Counted from the stretch's first letter, positions 36,066 to 45,555 are shown. The stretch is 64,000 bases of DNA from Kutzneria sp. 744 (GCF_000568255.1 NZ_KK037166.1:7065171-7129170); one strand, 5' to 3'. Translations and numbers: made by a program. Notes: generated by a model not told the origin, from the letters alone.

Positions 36066-37049
36066 ATGACAAGGACCTTCGCCGAACGAGATCCGGTCAA
36101 GCTGGGCGTGATCGGCACCGTCGGGCTGGTCACGGCGATCGTCGGCGCTTTCGTGGTGCCGACGGCGCTCGGCGGAAGGCACTTCGTCGCGGAGTTCGCC
36201 GAGGTCGGCGGCCTGGGCAGCGGCGACCCGGTGGTGGTCTCCGGGCTGAAGGTCGGTTCCGTCGACGGCGTCGACCTGGACGGCGATCACGTCGACGTCA
36301 CCTTCTCCTTGACGGACAAGAACGTTCGGCTCGGCGACGACACCGCCGCTGCGATCAAGGCCGAGACGGCCCTGGGCCGCAAGGAACTCGCGCTGACGCC
36401 GGCCGGATCCGGCGAGCTGCAACGGATCCCCCTCAGCCGCACCACCGTGCCCTATGACGTCACGGATGCGCTGTCGGACGTCACGTCCCAGGTGTCGCAG
36501 GTGGACACGGCCAAGGTGTCGAGCGCCCTGGACACGGTGTCGGACACCTTCAAGGACACGCCGCCCGAGGTGAAGGCCGTGCTGGACGGCTTGAGTCGGG
36601 TCTCTGAGACCGTCGACTCCAGGGACGCAGCGCTGCGGGATCTGTTGCTGCACGCCAACAACTTCAGCGGCGTGCTGGCCCAGCGCAACGACCAGCTGGT
36701 CAAGATCCTCACCCAGGGCTCGACGCTGCTGGCCGAGCTCAACCAGCGCGGGGCGGCGATCCGGTCCCTGCTCACCAACTCCGTCGCGGTGTCCGACCAG
36801 CTCAGCGGCCTGGTGGCGGACAACAACGCCCAGCTCGACCCGGCCCTCAAGCAGCTCGACGACCTGTTGACCGTGTTGCAGCAGAACCGGGACCACCTCG
36901 ACCAGGTCCTTGACCGGACCGGGCCGCTGGTCCGGGAGATCGGCGAGGCCGTCGGATCCGGGCCGTTCGTCGACACCCAGGTCGGCAACCTCGTGCCGAC
37001 CAATCTGGTGCCGCTGCTGCCGGAACTGCTGGCCAGGGGAGGAAAGTGA
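36066..37049 (+). CDS. MCE family protein C
   Basis: A 327-residue Mce subunit, eight bases after the previous gene. Membrane helix LGVIGTVGLVTAIVGAFVV, MCE domain (FVAEFAEVGGLGSGDPVVVS, GLKVGSVDGVDLDGD, KAETALGRKELAL) and a helical tail (LLHANNFSGVLAQRNDQLVK, LDDLLTVLQQNRDHLDQVLD). Shorter than many MceC proteins because the Pro-rich C-terminal tail is missing. Confidence 0.88.
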   Translation: MTRTFAERDPVKLGVIGTVGLVTAIVGAFVVPTALGGRHFVAEFAEVGGLGSGDPVVVSGLKVGSVDGVDLDGDHVDVTFSLTDKNVRLGDDTAAAIKAETALGRKELALTPAGSGELQRIPLSRTTVPYDVTDALSDVTSQVSQVDTAKVSSALDTVSDTFKDTPPEVKAVLDGLSRVSETVDSRDAALRDLLLHANNFSGVLAQRNDQLVKILTQGSTLLAELNQRGAAIRSLLTNSVAVSDQLSGLVADNNAQLDPALKQLDDLLTVLQQNRDHLDQVLDRTGPLVREIGEAVGSGPFVDTQVGNLVPTNLVPLLPELLARGGK

Positions 37050-38134
37050 ACCTGCACCGGCTGACCGTCGCCGCCGTGATCGCGGCCCTGCTGGCCTCGA
37101 CCGTGTACGTCGTGCTGAATCCAGGCGGTCGGCGGACCGCGACCCTGGAGTTCACGCGGGCGGTCAACCTGCACTCCGGGGACGACGTGCGGGTGCTCGG
37201 CGTGCGGATCGGCGAGGTGACGTCGGTGCGGCCGGATGGTGATCACGTCGCCGTGGGCATCGGCTACGACCGGCCGGTTCCGGCCGGGGCCAAGGCGGTC
37301 ATCGTCACGCCGAGCGTGATCAGCGGCCGCTTCGTGCAGCTCACGCCCGCCTACACCGGCGGCCCGGAGCTCGCCGACGGGGCCGTGGTGCCGAAGGACC
37401 GCACGGCCGTTCCGGTCGAGTGGGACGACCTGAAGGACCAGCTGACCAGGCTGTCCACGGCGTTGGCGCAGAACGGATCCTTGCCCAAGGCCATCGACAC
37501 CGCCGCCGCGAACCTCCAGGGCAACGGCGGTTCCATCCGGCAGACGATCACCGATCTCAGCAAGGCGGCGAGCACCCTGGCGGCCGGCAGCAAGGACCTG
37601 TTCGGCACGATCAACAACCTTCAGGTGCTGGTCAGTGCCCTCAACGGCGCCGACGAGCAGGTGCGGCGGTTCAGCACGCAGCTGGCGGCGATCGCCAAGC
37701 TGGTGGACGACAGCAAGACCCAGCTGTCGGCGGCGCTGACGGCGTTGGACAAGGCCACCGCCGAGGTCGCGGACTTCGTGGCCCACAACGCCGATCGGCT
37801 CGGGGCGACCGTGGGCCGGCTGGCCGACGTGACGAAGATCCTCGCCGACGACCGGGCCCAGCTGTCCGAGATCCTGCACCAGGCCCCGACCACGCTCACC
37901 GACACGCTGGCCATGTTCGACCCGACGACCAACACCTTGCAGGCGCGGCTGGCGATCAACAACACCCAGGATCTGGCCGGCTTCACGTGCATCACGCTGT
38001 TCTCCCTCGGCGGCACGCCCGAGCAGTGCCGCCAGACGCTGGATCCCTTGCTGCACATGCTGAACATGACCACGGTGCCGGTTGCCCTGAACCCGCCGAG
38101 CCTGCCGGCCCTGCTGCTGGGCGGCGGCCGATGA
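37046..38134 (+). CDS. MCE family protein D
   Basis: A 362-residue Mce subunit with a GTGA overlap to the previous stop. Helix LTVAAVIAALLASTVYVV, MCE domain (LEFTRAVNLHSGDDVRVLG, VRIGEVTSVRPDGDHVAV, VSGRFVQLTP-like ISGRFVQLTPAYTGG) and a helical region. The C-terminal part has two Cys, TCITLFSLGGTPEQCRQ, near LLHMLNMTTVPVALNPP, as in other MceD proteins. Confidence 0.9.
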   Translation: MNLHRLTVAAVIAALLASTVYVVLNPGGRRTATLEFTRAVNLHSGDDVRVLGVRIGEVTSVRPDGDHVAVGIGYDRPVPAGAKAVIVTPSVISGRFVQLTPAYTGGPELADGAVVPKDRTAVPVEWDDLKDQLTRLSTALAQNGSLPKAIDTAAANLQGNGGSIRQTITDLSKAASTLAAGSKDLFGTINNLQVLVSALNGADEQVRRFSTQLAAIAKLVDDSKTQLSAALTALDKATAEVADFVAHNADRLGATVGRLADVTKILADDRAQLSEILHQAPTTLTDTLAMFDPTTNTLQARLAINNTQDLAGFTCITLFSLGGTPEQCRQTLDPLLHMLNMTTVPVALNPPSLPALLLGGGR

Positions 38135-39075
38135 GGATCGTGCTGGCAGTGGCCCTGATGCTCGGCCTGACGGCCTGCGGCGGCGACACGTTCGCCGTGC
38201 GGGCGGAGTTCGCCAACGTCGCCAACCTGGTGCCGAACGCCGAGGTCAAGGTGGACGACGTCACCGTCGGCCGGGTCAGCGACGTGCGGTTGGACGGCTG
38301 GCACGCCAACGTGACCCTGGAGTTGGACAGCGGCGTGCGGCTGCCGGCCAACGCGACCGCCAAGATCGGCCAGAAGAGCCTGCTCGGGGCCGAGTACATC
38401 GAGCTGGACCGGCCTTCCGACGCCCAGGGTCAGCTGCGTGGTGGCGACCTCATTCCGTTGACCAGGACCGATCGCTACCCCGAGACCGAGGAGCTGCTGG
38501 CCGGCTTGTCGTTGTGGCTGGGCGGCGGCGGGCTGCAGAACCTGCGCACGATCTACACCGAGGTCGACAAGGCCCTCGGCGGCCGCGAGCAGACCACCCG
38601 CGACCTCCTGGACAAGCTCCACACCTTCACCACCAGCCTGGATCACCAGAAGGCCGCCATCGTCGCGACCATCGACGCCCTGGACCGGCTCTCGAAACCC
38701 CTGGCCGCGCAACGGGATCAGCTGACCCAGGCGATCGATCACGTCACGCCCGGCATCACGCTGCTGAACCAGCAGCGCGCCAACCTCACCGACGCCCTGC
38801 GGTCGCTGACGTCGTTCTCGACCGTCGCGACCAGGGTCATCGACCACACGCGGAACGACCTCCAGGCCGACCTCGCCGACCTCAAGCCGATCCTGGGCAA
38901 CCTCGTCGCGGCCGGCGACGCCTTGCCGAAGTCCTTCGACGTCGCCGGCACGCTGCTGTTTCCGTTGTCCACGTTCAGGAACAGCTTCCGCGGCGACTTC
39001 GTCAACGTGTACGCCTCGGTCGACCTGTCCTTGCAGGCGGTCAACCCGCTGCTGGCCCCGTTGGGCGGTCACTGA
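38131..39075 (+). CDS. MCE family lipoprotein E
   Basis: A 314-residue Mce subunit that is a lipoprotein: MRIVLAVALMLGLTACGG carries the lipobox LTAC. MCE domain: FAVRAEFANVANLVPNAEVK, VTVGRVSDVRLDGWHANV, AKIGQKSLLGAEYIELDRP. The tail has LNQQRANLTDALRSLTSFS and ends FRNSFRGDFVNVYASVDLSL. ATGA overlap with MceD. Position five in the operon is where MceE lipoproteins normally lie. Confidence 0.92.
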   Translation: MRIVLAVALMLGLTACGGDTFAVRAEFANVANLVPNAEVKVDDVTVGRVSDVRLDGWHANVTLELDSGVRLPANATAKIGQKSLLGAEYIELDRPSDAQGQLRGGDLIPLTRTDRYPETEELLAGLSLWLGGGGLQNLRTIYTEVDKALGGREQTTRDLLDKLHTFTTSLDHQKAAIVATIDALDRLSKPLAAQRDQLTQAIDHVTPGITLLNQQRANLTDALRSLTSFSTVATRVIDHTRNDLQADLADLKPILGNLVAAGDALPKSFDVAGTLLFPLSTFRNSFRGDFVNVYASVDLSLQAVNPLLAPLGGH

Positions 39076-40244
39076 TGTTCAGCCGCCTGGTCCGCGTCCA
39101 GCTCGCCGTCTTCACGGCGCTGACGATCTTCGCCCTGTCGGTGATCGCCGTCGACTACCTCGGCCTGACCGGCGGCAAATACACCATCACCGCGGCGTTT
39201 TCCGACGCTTCCGGGCTGTACCAGGGCGCCGAGGTGACCTACCTCGGCGTCCAGGTCGGCAAGGTGGCCTCGATGGATCTCGGCGCGGACGGCGTGCGGG
39301 TCGCGATGTCGTTGGACGAGCCGGTTCCGGCCGAGTTGCGGGCCGAGATCCACAGCACGTCGGCGATCGGCGAACAGTACGTGGACCTGTCGCCGACCGG
39401 AGACACCGCCAAGAAGGCTGTGGACGGCACCACGATTCCCGTCGATCGCACCAAGCCGATGACACCGACGGACGCGCTGCTGTCCAGTGTGGACTCGTTG
39501 GCCAAGGCGGTGCCGACCGACCGGCTCCGGACCGTGCTGACCGAGGTGACCACGGCGTTCCAGGGCTCCCACGACGACCTCCGGCAACTGCTCGACCAGG
39601 CGTCCCTGCTCGTCCACGACGCCACGGTCGACGCCGGCCCGACCACGACCCTGATCTCCGGGCTCCGGCCGTTCCTCGACACCCAGCACGACCTCGACGG
39701 CCAGATCCGTTCCTACACCAGGGATCTCGCCTCGTTCACCGACCAGCTCCGGCTCAGCGACGACGACCTGCGCCGGCTGGTCGACACCGTGCCGGGCTTC
39801 GACGATCAGCTGCTGGGCCTGCAGGACCGGCTCAAGCCGACGCTGCCCATGCTGCTGGGCAACATGATCGCCACCGGCCAGGTCGTGCGCACCTATCTGC
39901 CGGGTGTCGAGCAGTTCCTCTCCGACTACCCGGCGACGGTCGCGATCATCCAGAACATGCTGCTCCAACACAACGGCGACATCGCCGCCACGCTGCGGCT
40001 GAACATCAACGACCCGCCGCCGTGCACCACCGGCTTCCTGCCCAACCCGCAGCGGCGGGATCCCAGCGACACCACGGACATCGCCGCCCCGCACGACCTG
40101 TACTGCAAGGTCGCGCCGGCCGATCCACGGGTGGTGCGCGGCGCGCGGAACACACCGTGCCTGAACGCGCCCGGTCAACGCGGCGCTAGCCCCGAGCAGT
40201 GCCAAGAACAGGAGCTCACATGGCAGAAGTTGCTCGTGAAGTAG
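39075..40244 (+). CDS. MCE family protein F
   Basis: A 389-residue last core Mce subunit, start overlapping the previous stop by one base (TGATG). Helix RVQLAVFTALTIFALSVIAV, MCE domain (ITAAFSDASGLYQGAEVTYL, GVQVGKVASMDLGADGVRV, IHSTSAIGEQYVDLSP), helical tail and a Cys-containing C-terminus (PPPCTTGFLPNPQRRDPSDT, DLYCKVAP, NTPCLNAPGQ, SPEQCQEQE). Its last 25 bases overlap the next gene. Confidence 0.9.
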   Translation: MFSRLVRVQLAVFTALTIFALSVIAVDYLGLTGGKYTITAAFSDASGLYQGAEVTYLGVQVGKVASMDLGADGVRVAMSLDEPVPAELRAEIHSTSAIGEQYVDLSPTGDTAKKAVDGTTIPVDRTKPMTPTDALLSSVDSLAKAVPTDRLRTVLTEVTTAFQGSHDDLRQLLDQASLLVHDATVDAGPTTTLISGLRPFLDTQHDLDGQIRSYTRDLASFTDQLRLSDDDLRRLVDTVPGFDDQLLGLQDRLKPTLPMLLGNMIATGQVVRTYLPGVEQFLSDYPATVAIIQNMLLQHNGDIAATLRLNINDPPPCTTGFLPNPQRRDPSDTTDIAAPHDLYCKVAPADPRVVRGARNTPCLNAPGQRGASPEQCQEQELTWQKLLVK

Positions 40245-40729
40245 TGCCGTGGCGCAGACGGATCCTCCAGGCCGCAGCCATGGTGCTGGCGGCCGGGCTC
40301 GTCGCCGTCGCGACCCTGTTGCTGCTCAAGCTGAACGACGCCAACGCCGACGAGGACAGCCGCCAGTCGGCGTTGCAGGTGGCCCGCCAGGTCGCCGTCG
40401 ACCTGACCACGGTCAGCAAGGACACCGCGCAGCAGGACGTGAACCGCCTGATGGGCGCGGCCACCGGCTCGTTCAAGGACCAGTTCGCCCAGCAGGCGGA
40501 CGTGTTCCGCAAGGTCGTGCAGCAGGCTTCCGTGACCTCCAGGGGAACCGTGGCCGAGGCCGGCGTGAGCAGCGTCGACGGCGACACGGTCACCGTGCTG
40601 GCCGCGGTCTCCGCCACCGTGCAGAACGCCGACGCGCCCACCGGCGAGCAGCGTCAGTACCGGATGAAGATGCAGCTGCACCACGAGGGAGACCGCTGGC
40701 TGGTCTCGGATCTGGAGTTCGTGCCGTGA
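40220..40729 (+). CDS. Mce-associated membrane protein 1
   Basis: A 169-residue protein: short basic cytoplasmic end, one helix (RRILQAAAMVLAAGLVAVAT), then an extracytoplasmic NTF2-like domain (SALQVARQVAVDLTTVSKDT, LMGAATGSFKDQFAQQADVF, YRMKMQLHHEGDRWLVSDLEF). Mce-associated (Mas) proteins stabilise Mce complexes in mycobacteria. ATG at 40220 has AGGAG upstream and lies inside the mceF 3' end. Confidence 0.85.
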   Translation: MAEVAREVVPWRRRILQAAAMVLAAGLVAVATLLLLKLNDANADEDSRQSALQVARQVAVDLTTVSKDTAQQDVNRLMGAATGSFKDQFAQQADVFRKVVQQASVTSRGTVAEAGVSSVDGDTVTVLAAVSATVQNADAPTGEQRQYRMKMQLHHEGDRWLVSDLEFVP

Positions 40730-41199
40730 GACTCGTCAGATGGATCGCCGCGGCGGCGGTCATCGGCCTGGGGGCCTCGACCTTCCTGCTGTACCAGCGG
40801 GTCGAGCAGGCGTCCGAAGTGGACTCGGCCCGGCAGTCCGCGATCGAGGCCGCGCGGACCCGGCTCCCGCAGCTGCTGTCGTACGACTTCCATACGCTGG
40901 ACCGAGACCTGTCCGGCGCCCGGGCCGGCACCACCGGAGCCTTCCGGGACCAGTTCGCCGAGCTGACCACCAAGGTCGTCGCCCCGGCCGCGCAACAGCA
41001 GCAGATCGTCACCAAGACCACCGTGGCCGGCACATCCGTGGTCAGCGCCGACGCGGATCGTGTGGTGTTGCTGGTGTTTCTCGACCAGGTCACGCAGACC
41101 AAGGCCGACCCGTCGTCACGGATCGACGGCGCCCGGGTGCGGGCTACCCTGCAACGGCAGGACGGTCAATGGCTGGTTTCCGCGTTGACGCCCGTGTGA
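40726..41199 (+). CDS. Mce-associated membrane protein 2
   Basis: A 157-residue paralogue of the previous protein with the same plan: helix WIAAAAVIGLGASTFLLYQ, then SARQSAIEAARTRLPQLLSY, TTGAFRDQFAELTTKVV and VRATLQRQDGQWLVSALTPV. GTGA overlap with its neighbour. The last gene of the mce operon; its end overlaps the convergent MFS gene by 56 bases. Confidence 0.85.
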   Translation: MRLVRWIAAAAVIGLGASTFLLYQRVEQASEVDSARQSAIEAARTRLPQLLSYDFHTLDRDLSGARAGTTGAFRDQFAELTTKVVAPAAQQQQIVTKTTVAGTSVVSADADRVVLLVFLDQVTQTKADPSSRIDGARVRATLQRQDGQWLVSALTPV

Positions 41200-42376
41200 G
41201 CAGCGCGAAAGCCAGCACGGCGGCGACCGCGACGGCGGTCATCACCATGCCCATCGACACCGCCGTGCTGGCCAGCGGCGCGGCCACGCCGCCGATCAGG
41301 AACTGCGCGGTGCCCAGCAGCGCCGAGGCGTTGCCGGCCTTGTCCGGGTGATCGTTCATGGCCAGCGCTGTGGCGTTGGGGAACACCACGCCGACGCTGG
41401 CCGCCAGCACGAACAACGCCGGCAGCACGCCCGGCAGCCCGAGGCCGGCTAGCACGGAAACCAGCAGCGCCAACGCCGAGACGACCGTGCCGACGAGGCC
41501 GGCGGCCAGCAGCGGCCGGGGCGGGAAGCGGCCCAGCAGCCAGCTGTTGAGCTGGCTCGCGCCCATGATCGCCAGCGAGTTCACGCCGAACACCAGGCTG
41601 AACAGCGGCGCCGACAGGCCGTAGGTATCCTGGAGCACGAACGAGGAGCCCGAGATGTACGCGAACAGCGCGGCGAAGGCCAGCGCGCAGGACAGGGCGT
41701 AACCCAGGAAAACGCGGTCCACCAACAGGGATCCGATGGACAGGCTGCCCCGATGCCGGCGTTCGCGCGGCAGCGACTCCTTCAGGGACAGCGTGGTCAT
41801 GACCAGCAGGAGCAGTCCGATCACCGACAGGACCACAAAAACGCCGCGCCAGGTCGTCCAGTGCAGGACCACCGCGCCCAGGGCCGGCGCGACCACCGGG
41901 CCGAGGCTGTTGACCAGCATCAGCAGCGAGAAGAACTTGGCCAGCTCGCGGCCGTCGAACAGGTCCCGCGCGACGGCCCGGGAGATCACGATGCCGGCCG
42001 CGCCGCCCATGCCCTGCACCAGCCGCAGGATCGTCAGCGTCGTCGCCGACGGAGCGAAGATGCACGCGGCCGAGGCGATCAGGTAGATCACCAGCCCGAC
42101 CAGCAGCGGCCCGCGCCGGCCGAGCCGGTCCGACAGCGGGCCGGCGATCAGCTGGCCCACGGCCAGGCCGATGGTGCACGCGGTCAGCGTCAGCTGGATG
42201 TCCGACGGCGACACCGTCAGCTCGCGCGCCATCGCCGGAAAGGCCGGCAGGTACATGTCGATGGACAGCGGCGCGAACGCCGACAGGCTGCCCAGCACGA
42301 CCGCCAACCAGGCCGTTTTTCCCTTCGTCACAATTGGGGAGGATACGTCCCCCGAATGGGGTAGCGTCCGATCCAT
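41144..42376 (-). CDS. Bcr/CflA family multidrug efflux MFS transporter
   Basis: About 410 residues and twelve helices. Bcr/CflA signatures are LSIDMYLPAFPAMARELTVS, then SDIQLTLTACTIGLAVGQL, GPLSDRLGRRGPLLVGL (the motif A loop), LRLVQGMGGAAGIVISRAVA and RDLFDGRELAKFFSLLM. ATG at 42376 overlaps the divergent GNAT start; GTG at 42331 (TKGKTAWLAVVLG) is an equally plausible start. Exports drugs such as bicyclomycin or chloramphenicol in relatives. Confidence 0.88.
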   Translation of the reverse strand: MDRTLPHSGDVSSPIVTKGKTAWLAVVLGSLSAFAPLSIDMYLPAFPAMARELTVSPSDIQLTLTACTIGLAVGQLIAGPLSDRLGRRGPLLVGLVIYLIASAACIFAPSATTLTILRLVQGMGGAAGIVISRAVARDLFDGRELAKFFSLLMLVNSLGPVVAPALGAVVLHWTTWRGVFVVLSVIGLLLLVMTTLSLKESLPRERRHRGSLSIGSLLVDRVFLGYALSCALAFAALFAYISGSSFVLQDTYGLSAPLFSLVFGVNSLAIMGASQLNSWLLGRFPPRPLLAAGLVGTVVSALALLVSVLAGLGLPGVLPALFVLAASVGVVFPNATALAMNDHPDKAGNASALLGTAQFLIGGVAAPLASTAVSMGMVMTAVAVAAVLAFALLTRASTRKPAIDRPAVAG

Positions 42377-42863
42377 GATGGCCGTCACGTCGATGCTGCC
42401 CGTCCACTCGGACTCCGTGCTCGATATCTATCAGCTGGGCATCGACGCTGGTCAGGCTACCTTCGCCACCGAAGCGCCGAGTTGGGCGGAGTTCGATTCG
42501 GGGCACCTGCCGGCGCATCGGTTCGTGGCTTTGGACGGGGACCAGGTGCTGGGGTGGATCGCCTGTTCGCCGACGTCCAAGCGGGCTGTGTACGCCGGGG
42601 TCGTCGAGGAGAGCGTGTACGTCCATCCGGACGCCAGTGGTCGCGGTGTCGGGCGGGCGCTGCTCAACGCCGTGATCGCCAGCACCGAGGCCGCCGGCGT
42701 CTGGACGCTGCGAGCCGGGATCTTCCCGGAGAACGCCGCCAGCCTGGGCCTGCACGAGAAGCTGGGGTTCCGGGTGGTCGGCGTCCTGGAGCGGGTCGGG
42801 CAGTTCCGCGACGGTCGCTGGCGTGACGTCGTGCTGCTGGAGCGGCGCAGCACGGTCGTCTGA
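42375..42863 (+). CDS. GNAT family N-acetyltransferase (phosphinothricin acetyltransferase-like)
   Basis: A 162-residue enzyme: IYQLGIDAGQATFATEAPSW at the start is the PAT/Bar-type opening, VEESVYVHPDASGRGVGRAL holds the acetyl-CoA loop, and IFPENAASLGLHEKLGFRVVG closes the fold. Relatives N-acetylate phosphinothricin or methionine sulfoximine/sulfone. The start overlaps the MFS start on the other strand, so promoters must overlap; the short 5' region suggests a leaderless message. Confidence 0.85.
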   Translation: MMAVTSMLPVHSDSVLDIYQLGIDAGQATFATEAPSWAEFDSGHLPAHRFVALDGDQVLGWIACSPTSKRAVYAGVVEESVYVHPDASGRGVGRALLNAVIASTEAAGVWTLRAGIFPENAASLGLHEKLGFRVVGVLERVGQFRDGRWRDVVLLERRSTVV

Positions 42864-42929
42864 CGGTCCCAAGTGGACCATGACATCTGTCGTGGGTGCC
42901 GGGGTGTTCGCGGTGCCAGACTCGGTGTC

Positions 42930-43913
42930 ATGCGAGCCAGGGGAATCAACTACGACACCGGTTTCACGCCCGGCGGCAAGCTCAGCCGGACCGTGTTCGA
43001 GCCCGAGCAGGTGCGCCGCGAGCTGCGGATGATCGCCGACGAGCTGCACTGCACCGCCGTCCGGATCAGCGGCGCCGATCCCGCGCGGCTGTCCGTCGCC
43101 GCCGAGTACGCGGCCGAGGCCGGGCTCGAAGTGTGGTTCGCGCCTTTCCTCTGTGACCTGACGCCGGACGAGATGATGCCCCTGCTCGTGGACTGCGCCG
43201 ATCGGGCCGAGGCTCTGCGTCTGACCGGGGCCGAGGTCGTGTTGGTCCTCGGCTGCGAGATCAGCTTGTTCGCCAAGGGTTTCCTGCCCGGCGACGACGT
43301 GTATGCGCGCATCGAAGGCATCATGAGCGGCAAACCCGAGACGTACGCCGCCTTCGCCACCGCGCCGGCCGCCGTCACCGCCTTCCTCACCAGCGCCGTC
43401 GCCGCCGCTCGTGCGCGCTTCGGCGGGCGGATCACCTACGCCTCCGGTCCGTGGGAGGACATCGACTGGTCGCCGTTCGACATCGTGTCCGTGGATGCGT
43501 ACCGGGACAAGGACAACGCCGCCACCTTCCGTGACGACCTCGCCTCGCGCCTCAAGCACGGCAAGCCCGTCGCCGCCACCGAGTTCGGCTGCTGCACCTA
43601 CGTCGGCGCCGGCGAGCGCGGCGGCACCGGTTGGATGATCGTCGACGACAAGACCGATCCGCCCTCCATCAACGGCGACTACGTCCGTGACGAGCAGGAG
43701 CAGGTCCGCTACCTCCGGGAGCTCCTGCCCGTCTTCGAGGAGGTCGGCCTCGACGCCGCCTTCTGGTTCACCTTCGCCTCCTACAACTCCCCGCACCGCC
43801 CCGATCCTCGGCACGATCTCGACATGGCCGCCTACGGCGTTGTCATGGTCACCGACGAGGGCCTCGTGCCCAAGGCCGTCTTCGCCGCCCTGGCCGAGGC
43901 CTACGGCTCCTGA
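42930..43913 (+). CDS. TIM-barrel glycosidase-like protein (often labelled abortive infection protein)
   Basis: A 327-residue cytoplasmic protein: RARGINYDTGFTPGGKLSR, then VRRELRMIADELHCTAVRIS, FAPFLCDLTPDEMMPLL, VVLVLGCEISLFAKGFLPG, ITYASGPWEDIDWSPFDIVS, VDAYRD and ATEFGCCTYVGA. Glu in GCEIS and in TEFGC sit at strand ends like the catalytic pair of clan-A glycosidases. Databases call this actinobacterial family abortive phage infection protein, without evidence visible here. It is 43 bases upstream of a P450-like mini-protein on the same strand. Confidence 0.6.
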   Translation: MRARGINYDTGFTPGGKLSRTVFEPEQVRRELRMIADELHCTAVRISGADPARLSVAAEYAAEAGLEVWFAPFLCDLTPDEMMPLLVDCADRAEALRLTGAEVVLVLGCEISLFAKGFLPGDDVYARIEGIMSGKPETYAAFATAPAAVTAFLTSAVAAARARFGGRITYASGPWEDIDWSPFDIVSVDAYRDKDNAATFRDDLASRLKHGKPVAATEFGCCTYVGAGERGGTGWMIVDDKTDPPSINGDYVRDEQEQVRYLRELLPVFEEVGLDAAFWFTFASYNSPHRPDPRHDLDMAAYGVVMVTDEGLVPKAVFAALAEAYGS

Positions 43914-43956
43914 CTCTTCGGCCTTCGCCGAACCGTTGCCGCACTACCGTTTCCGT

Positions 43957-44550
43957 ATGGATCTGGACCTGCCCGTGCCCCAGCCCGCCCCGTCGATCGC
44001 TTGGCTGCGGGCCATGGTCGCCCGCTTCAGCTCCGGTCCCGACCACGCGCGCCGGCGGGCCCTGGTCGTCGCCGAACTAGCCAAGATCGATCCCGACGCC
44101 CTGCGCCGACTCGCCGTCTCCACCACCTGCACTCCCGCCGAGGTTTTGGCCCTGGCCATGGGCGTCGAGGCCGGCGACGCCGTGGCCGATGTTGCCCGCG
44201 CCTACCACCCCCACACCGTCCCCGACGCCGCCGCCGACCTCGCCGTCGCTCGCCTGGTAGCCGCTTTCGGTGGCGTCACCGACGAGCTCACCGCCGCGCG
44301 GATCAGCCTCCTGGTCCAGGCCTGCGATTCCACCACGGCCTTGGTCGCCAACGCCCGCACCCATTCCAGCGTCGAGGAGACCCTGCTGGTCGATCCACCC
44401 TTGCGCTCCACCCGGCGCGTCCGTGATGGTGAGGTCGTGATGGTCAGCCTGGACGGCCATCCCTTCGGCGCCGGCACGCACGAATGCCCCGGCCGCGAAC
44501 ACGCGATTGCCTTGGCCGAGGGCATTCTGTCCCGCCCGCGGCGAGCTTGA
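43957..44550 (+). CDS. P450-like mini-protein with heme-loop motif
   Basis: A 197-residue protein, half the length of a P450. The C-terminus has HPFGAGTHECPGREHAIALA, matching the P450 heme-thiolate loop FGxGxHxCxG and following L-helix. Upstream, LLVQACDSTTALVANA resembles the I-helix with its Thr, and VDPPLRSTRRVRDGEVVMVS resembles the strand before the heme loop. The N-terminal half of a P450 and a clear ExxR are missing. It may be a shortened P450 that binds heme without monooxygenase activity. ATG at 43957. Confidence 0.65.
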   Translation: MDLDLPVPQPAPSIAWLRAMVARFSSGPDHARRRALVVAELAKIDPDALRRLAVSTTCTPAEVLALAMGVEAGDAVADVARAYHPHTVPDAAADLAVARLVAAFGGVTDELTAARISLLVQACDSTTALVANARTHSSVEETLLVDPPLRSTRRVRDGEVVMVSLDGHPFGAGTHECPGREHAIALAEGILSRPRRA

Positions 44551-44653
44551 CTTCTTCGCCGGCAGTCCCCGACATTTCAGGTGCCGCAATGCCCTGCCCA
44601 GCTCGCGGGCATCTTCCGGCGATCCGCCACAGTGGTGTCCGGCGCATTCGGCC

Positions 44654-45524
44654 TTACTTCTTCCCCAACAATCCACCCACATCTCCCAACAACCCACCCA
44701 TCACAGCACCCAGCACATTCGGCGGTGTCGTCGTGGTCGTGGCGGGTGGCGTGGTGGCGGTTGTGCTCGCCGGCGGAGTAGAAGTCCCAGTGGTGGGTGG
44801 CGGGGTTGCGGTGGTGACCGGGGCAGCCGCCAGCACAGCGGGGATGGGGGCGACGCCGCCGGAGTAGGTGGTGATCCACTGGAAGACCTCGGCCAGGTAG
44901 GCGCCGGAGTGGTTGTAGCTGAGGACGGCATTGACCAGGTCGCCGTTGAGGGCGAGGTCGCGGCGGTCGGCGCAGAGGTAGTCGGCGGCGGAAGCGGTGG
45001 CGTCCCAGACGTTCTGGGGGTCGGCGGTGCCGTCGTGGTTCTCGTCGACGCCCCACCGCGCCCAGGTGGAAGGCAAGAACTGCATGGGACCGACGGCGTG
45101 GGTGCCGTCGAGGACCTCGGGACCGAAGATGGGCTCGGTGAACGGTGCCCCGCTCGTCGACCTGGCCGCCACGGGCGTGGTTGGACTCGACCTTGCCGAT
45201 GGCCGCCAGGACCGGCCAACGCAGGTGGCACGACGGGGTACGGCCGGCGGCGTGCTGGTAGGCGGCGAGCAGGACGGCGGGAATGCGGTTGTCGGTGACG
45301 GTGGCGACGGGCCTGAAGGCGACGACGTGGTCCGGCCGGACGACCTGGACGTCGGCCCGCTGGTGGGGAACAGGGGCGGGCGTGACGGGGACGACGCGGT
45401 CGGGGACGGTGGCGGCGACCGGATGGGCGTCGACTACGGCGAGCGGCGGGGTGGTGCTGGCCACGCAGGTGACGGCCAGCACTCCGGCCAGCGCGGCCAG
45501 GCCGGTCGAGGCACGGCGGGACAA
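44654..45524 (-). pseudogene. lytic transglycosylase-like secreted protein, one-base frameshift
   Basis: The 5' frame (TTG at 45524, TGGAG upstream) gives a signal anchor (STGLAALAGVLAVTCVAS) and the start of a transglycosylase domain, WPVLAAIGKVESNHARGGQ with the catalytic Glu in VESNH. The rest, IFGPEVLDGTHAVGPMQFLP, TWARWGVDENHDGTADPQNV, and AVLSYNHSGAYLAEVF, is in another frame. One extra G in the C-run at 45148-45151 joins them. It ends in a Thr/Pro-rich linker and a Gly/Leu tail. Probably a sequencing error or a recent mutation. Confidence 0.8.
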
Positions 45525-45555
45525 GGCGACAACTCCAATCAGGGGGAGAAAAGGA

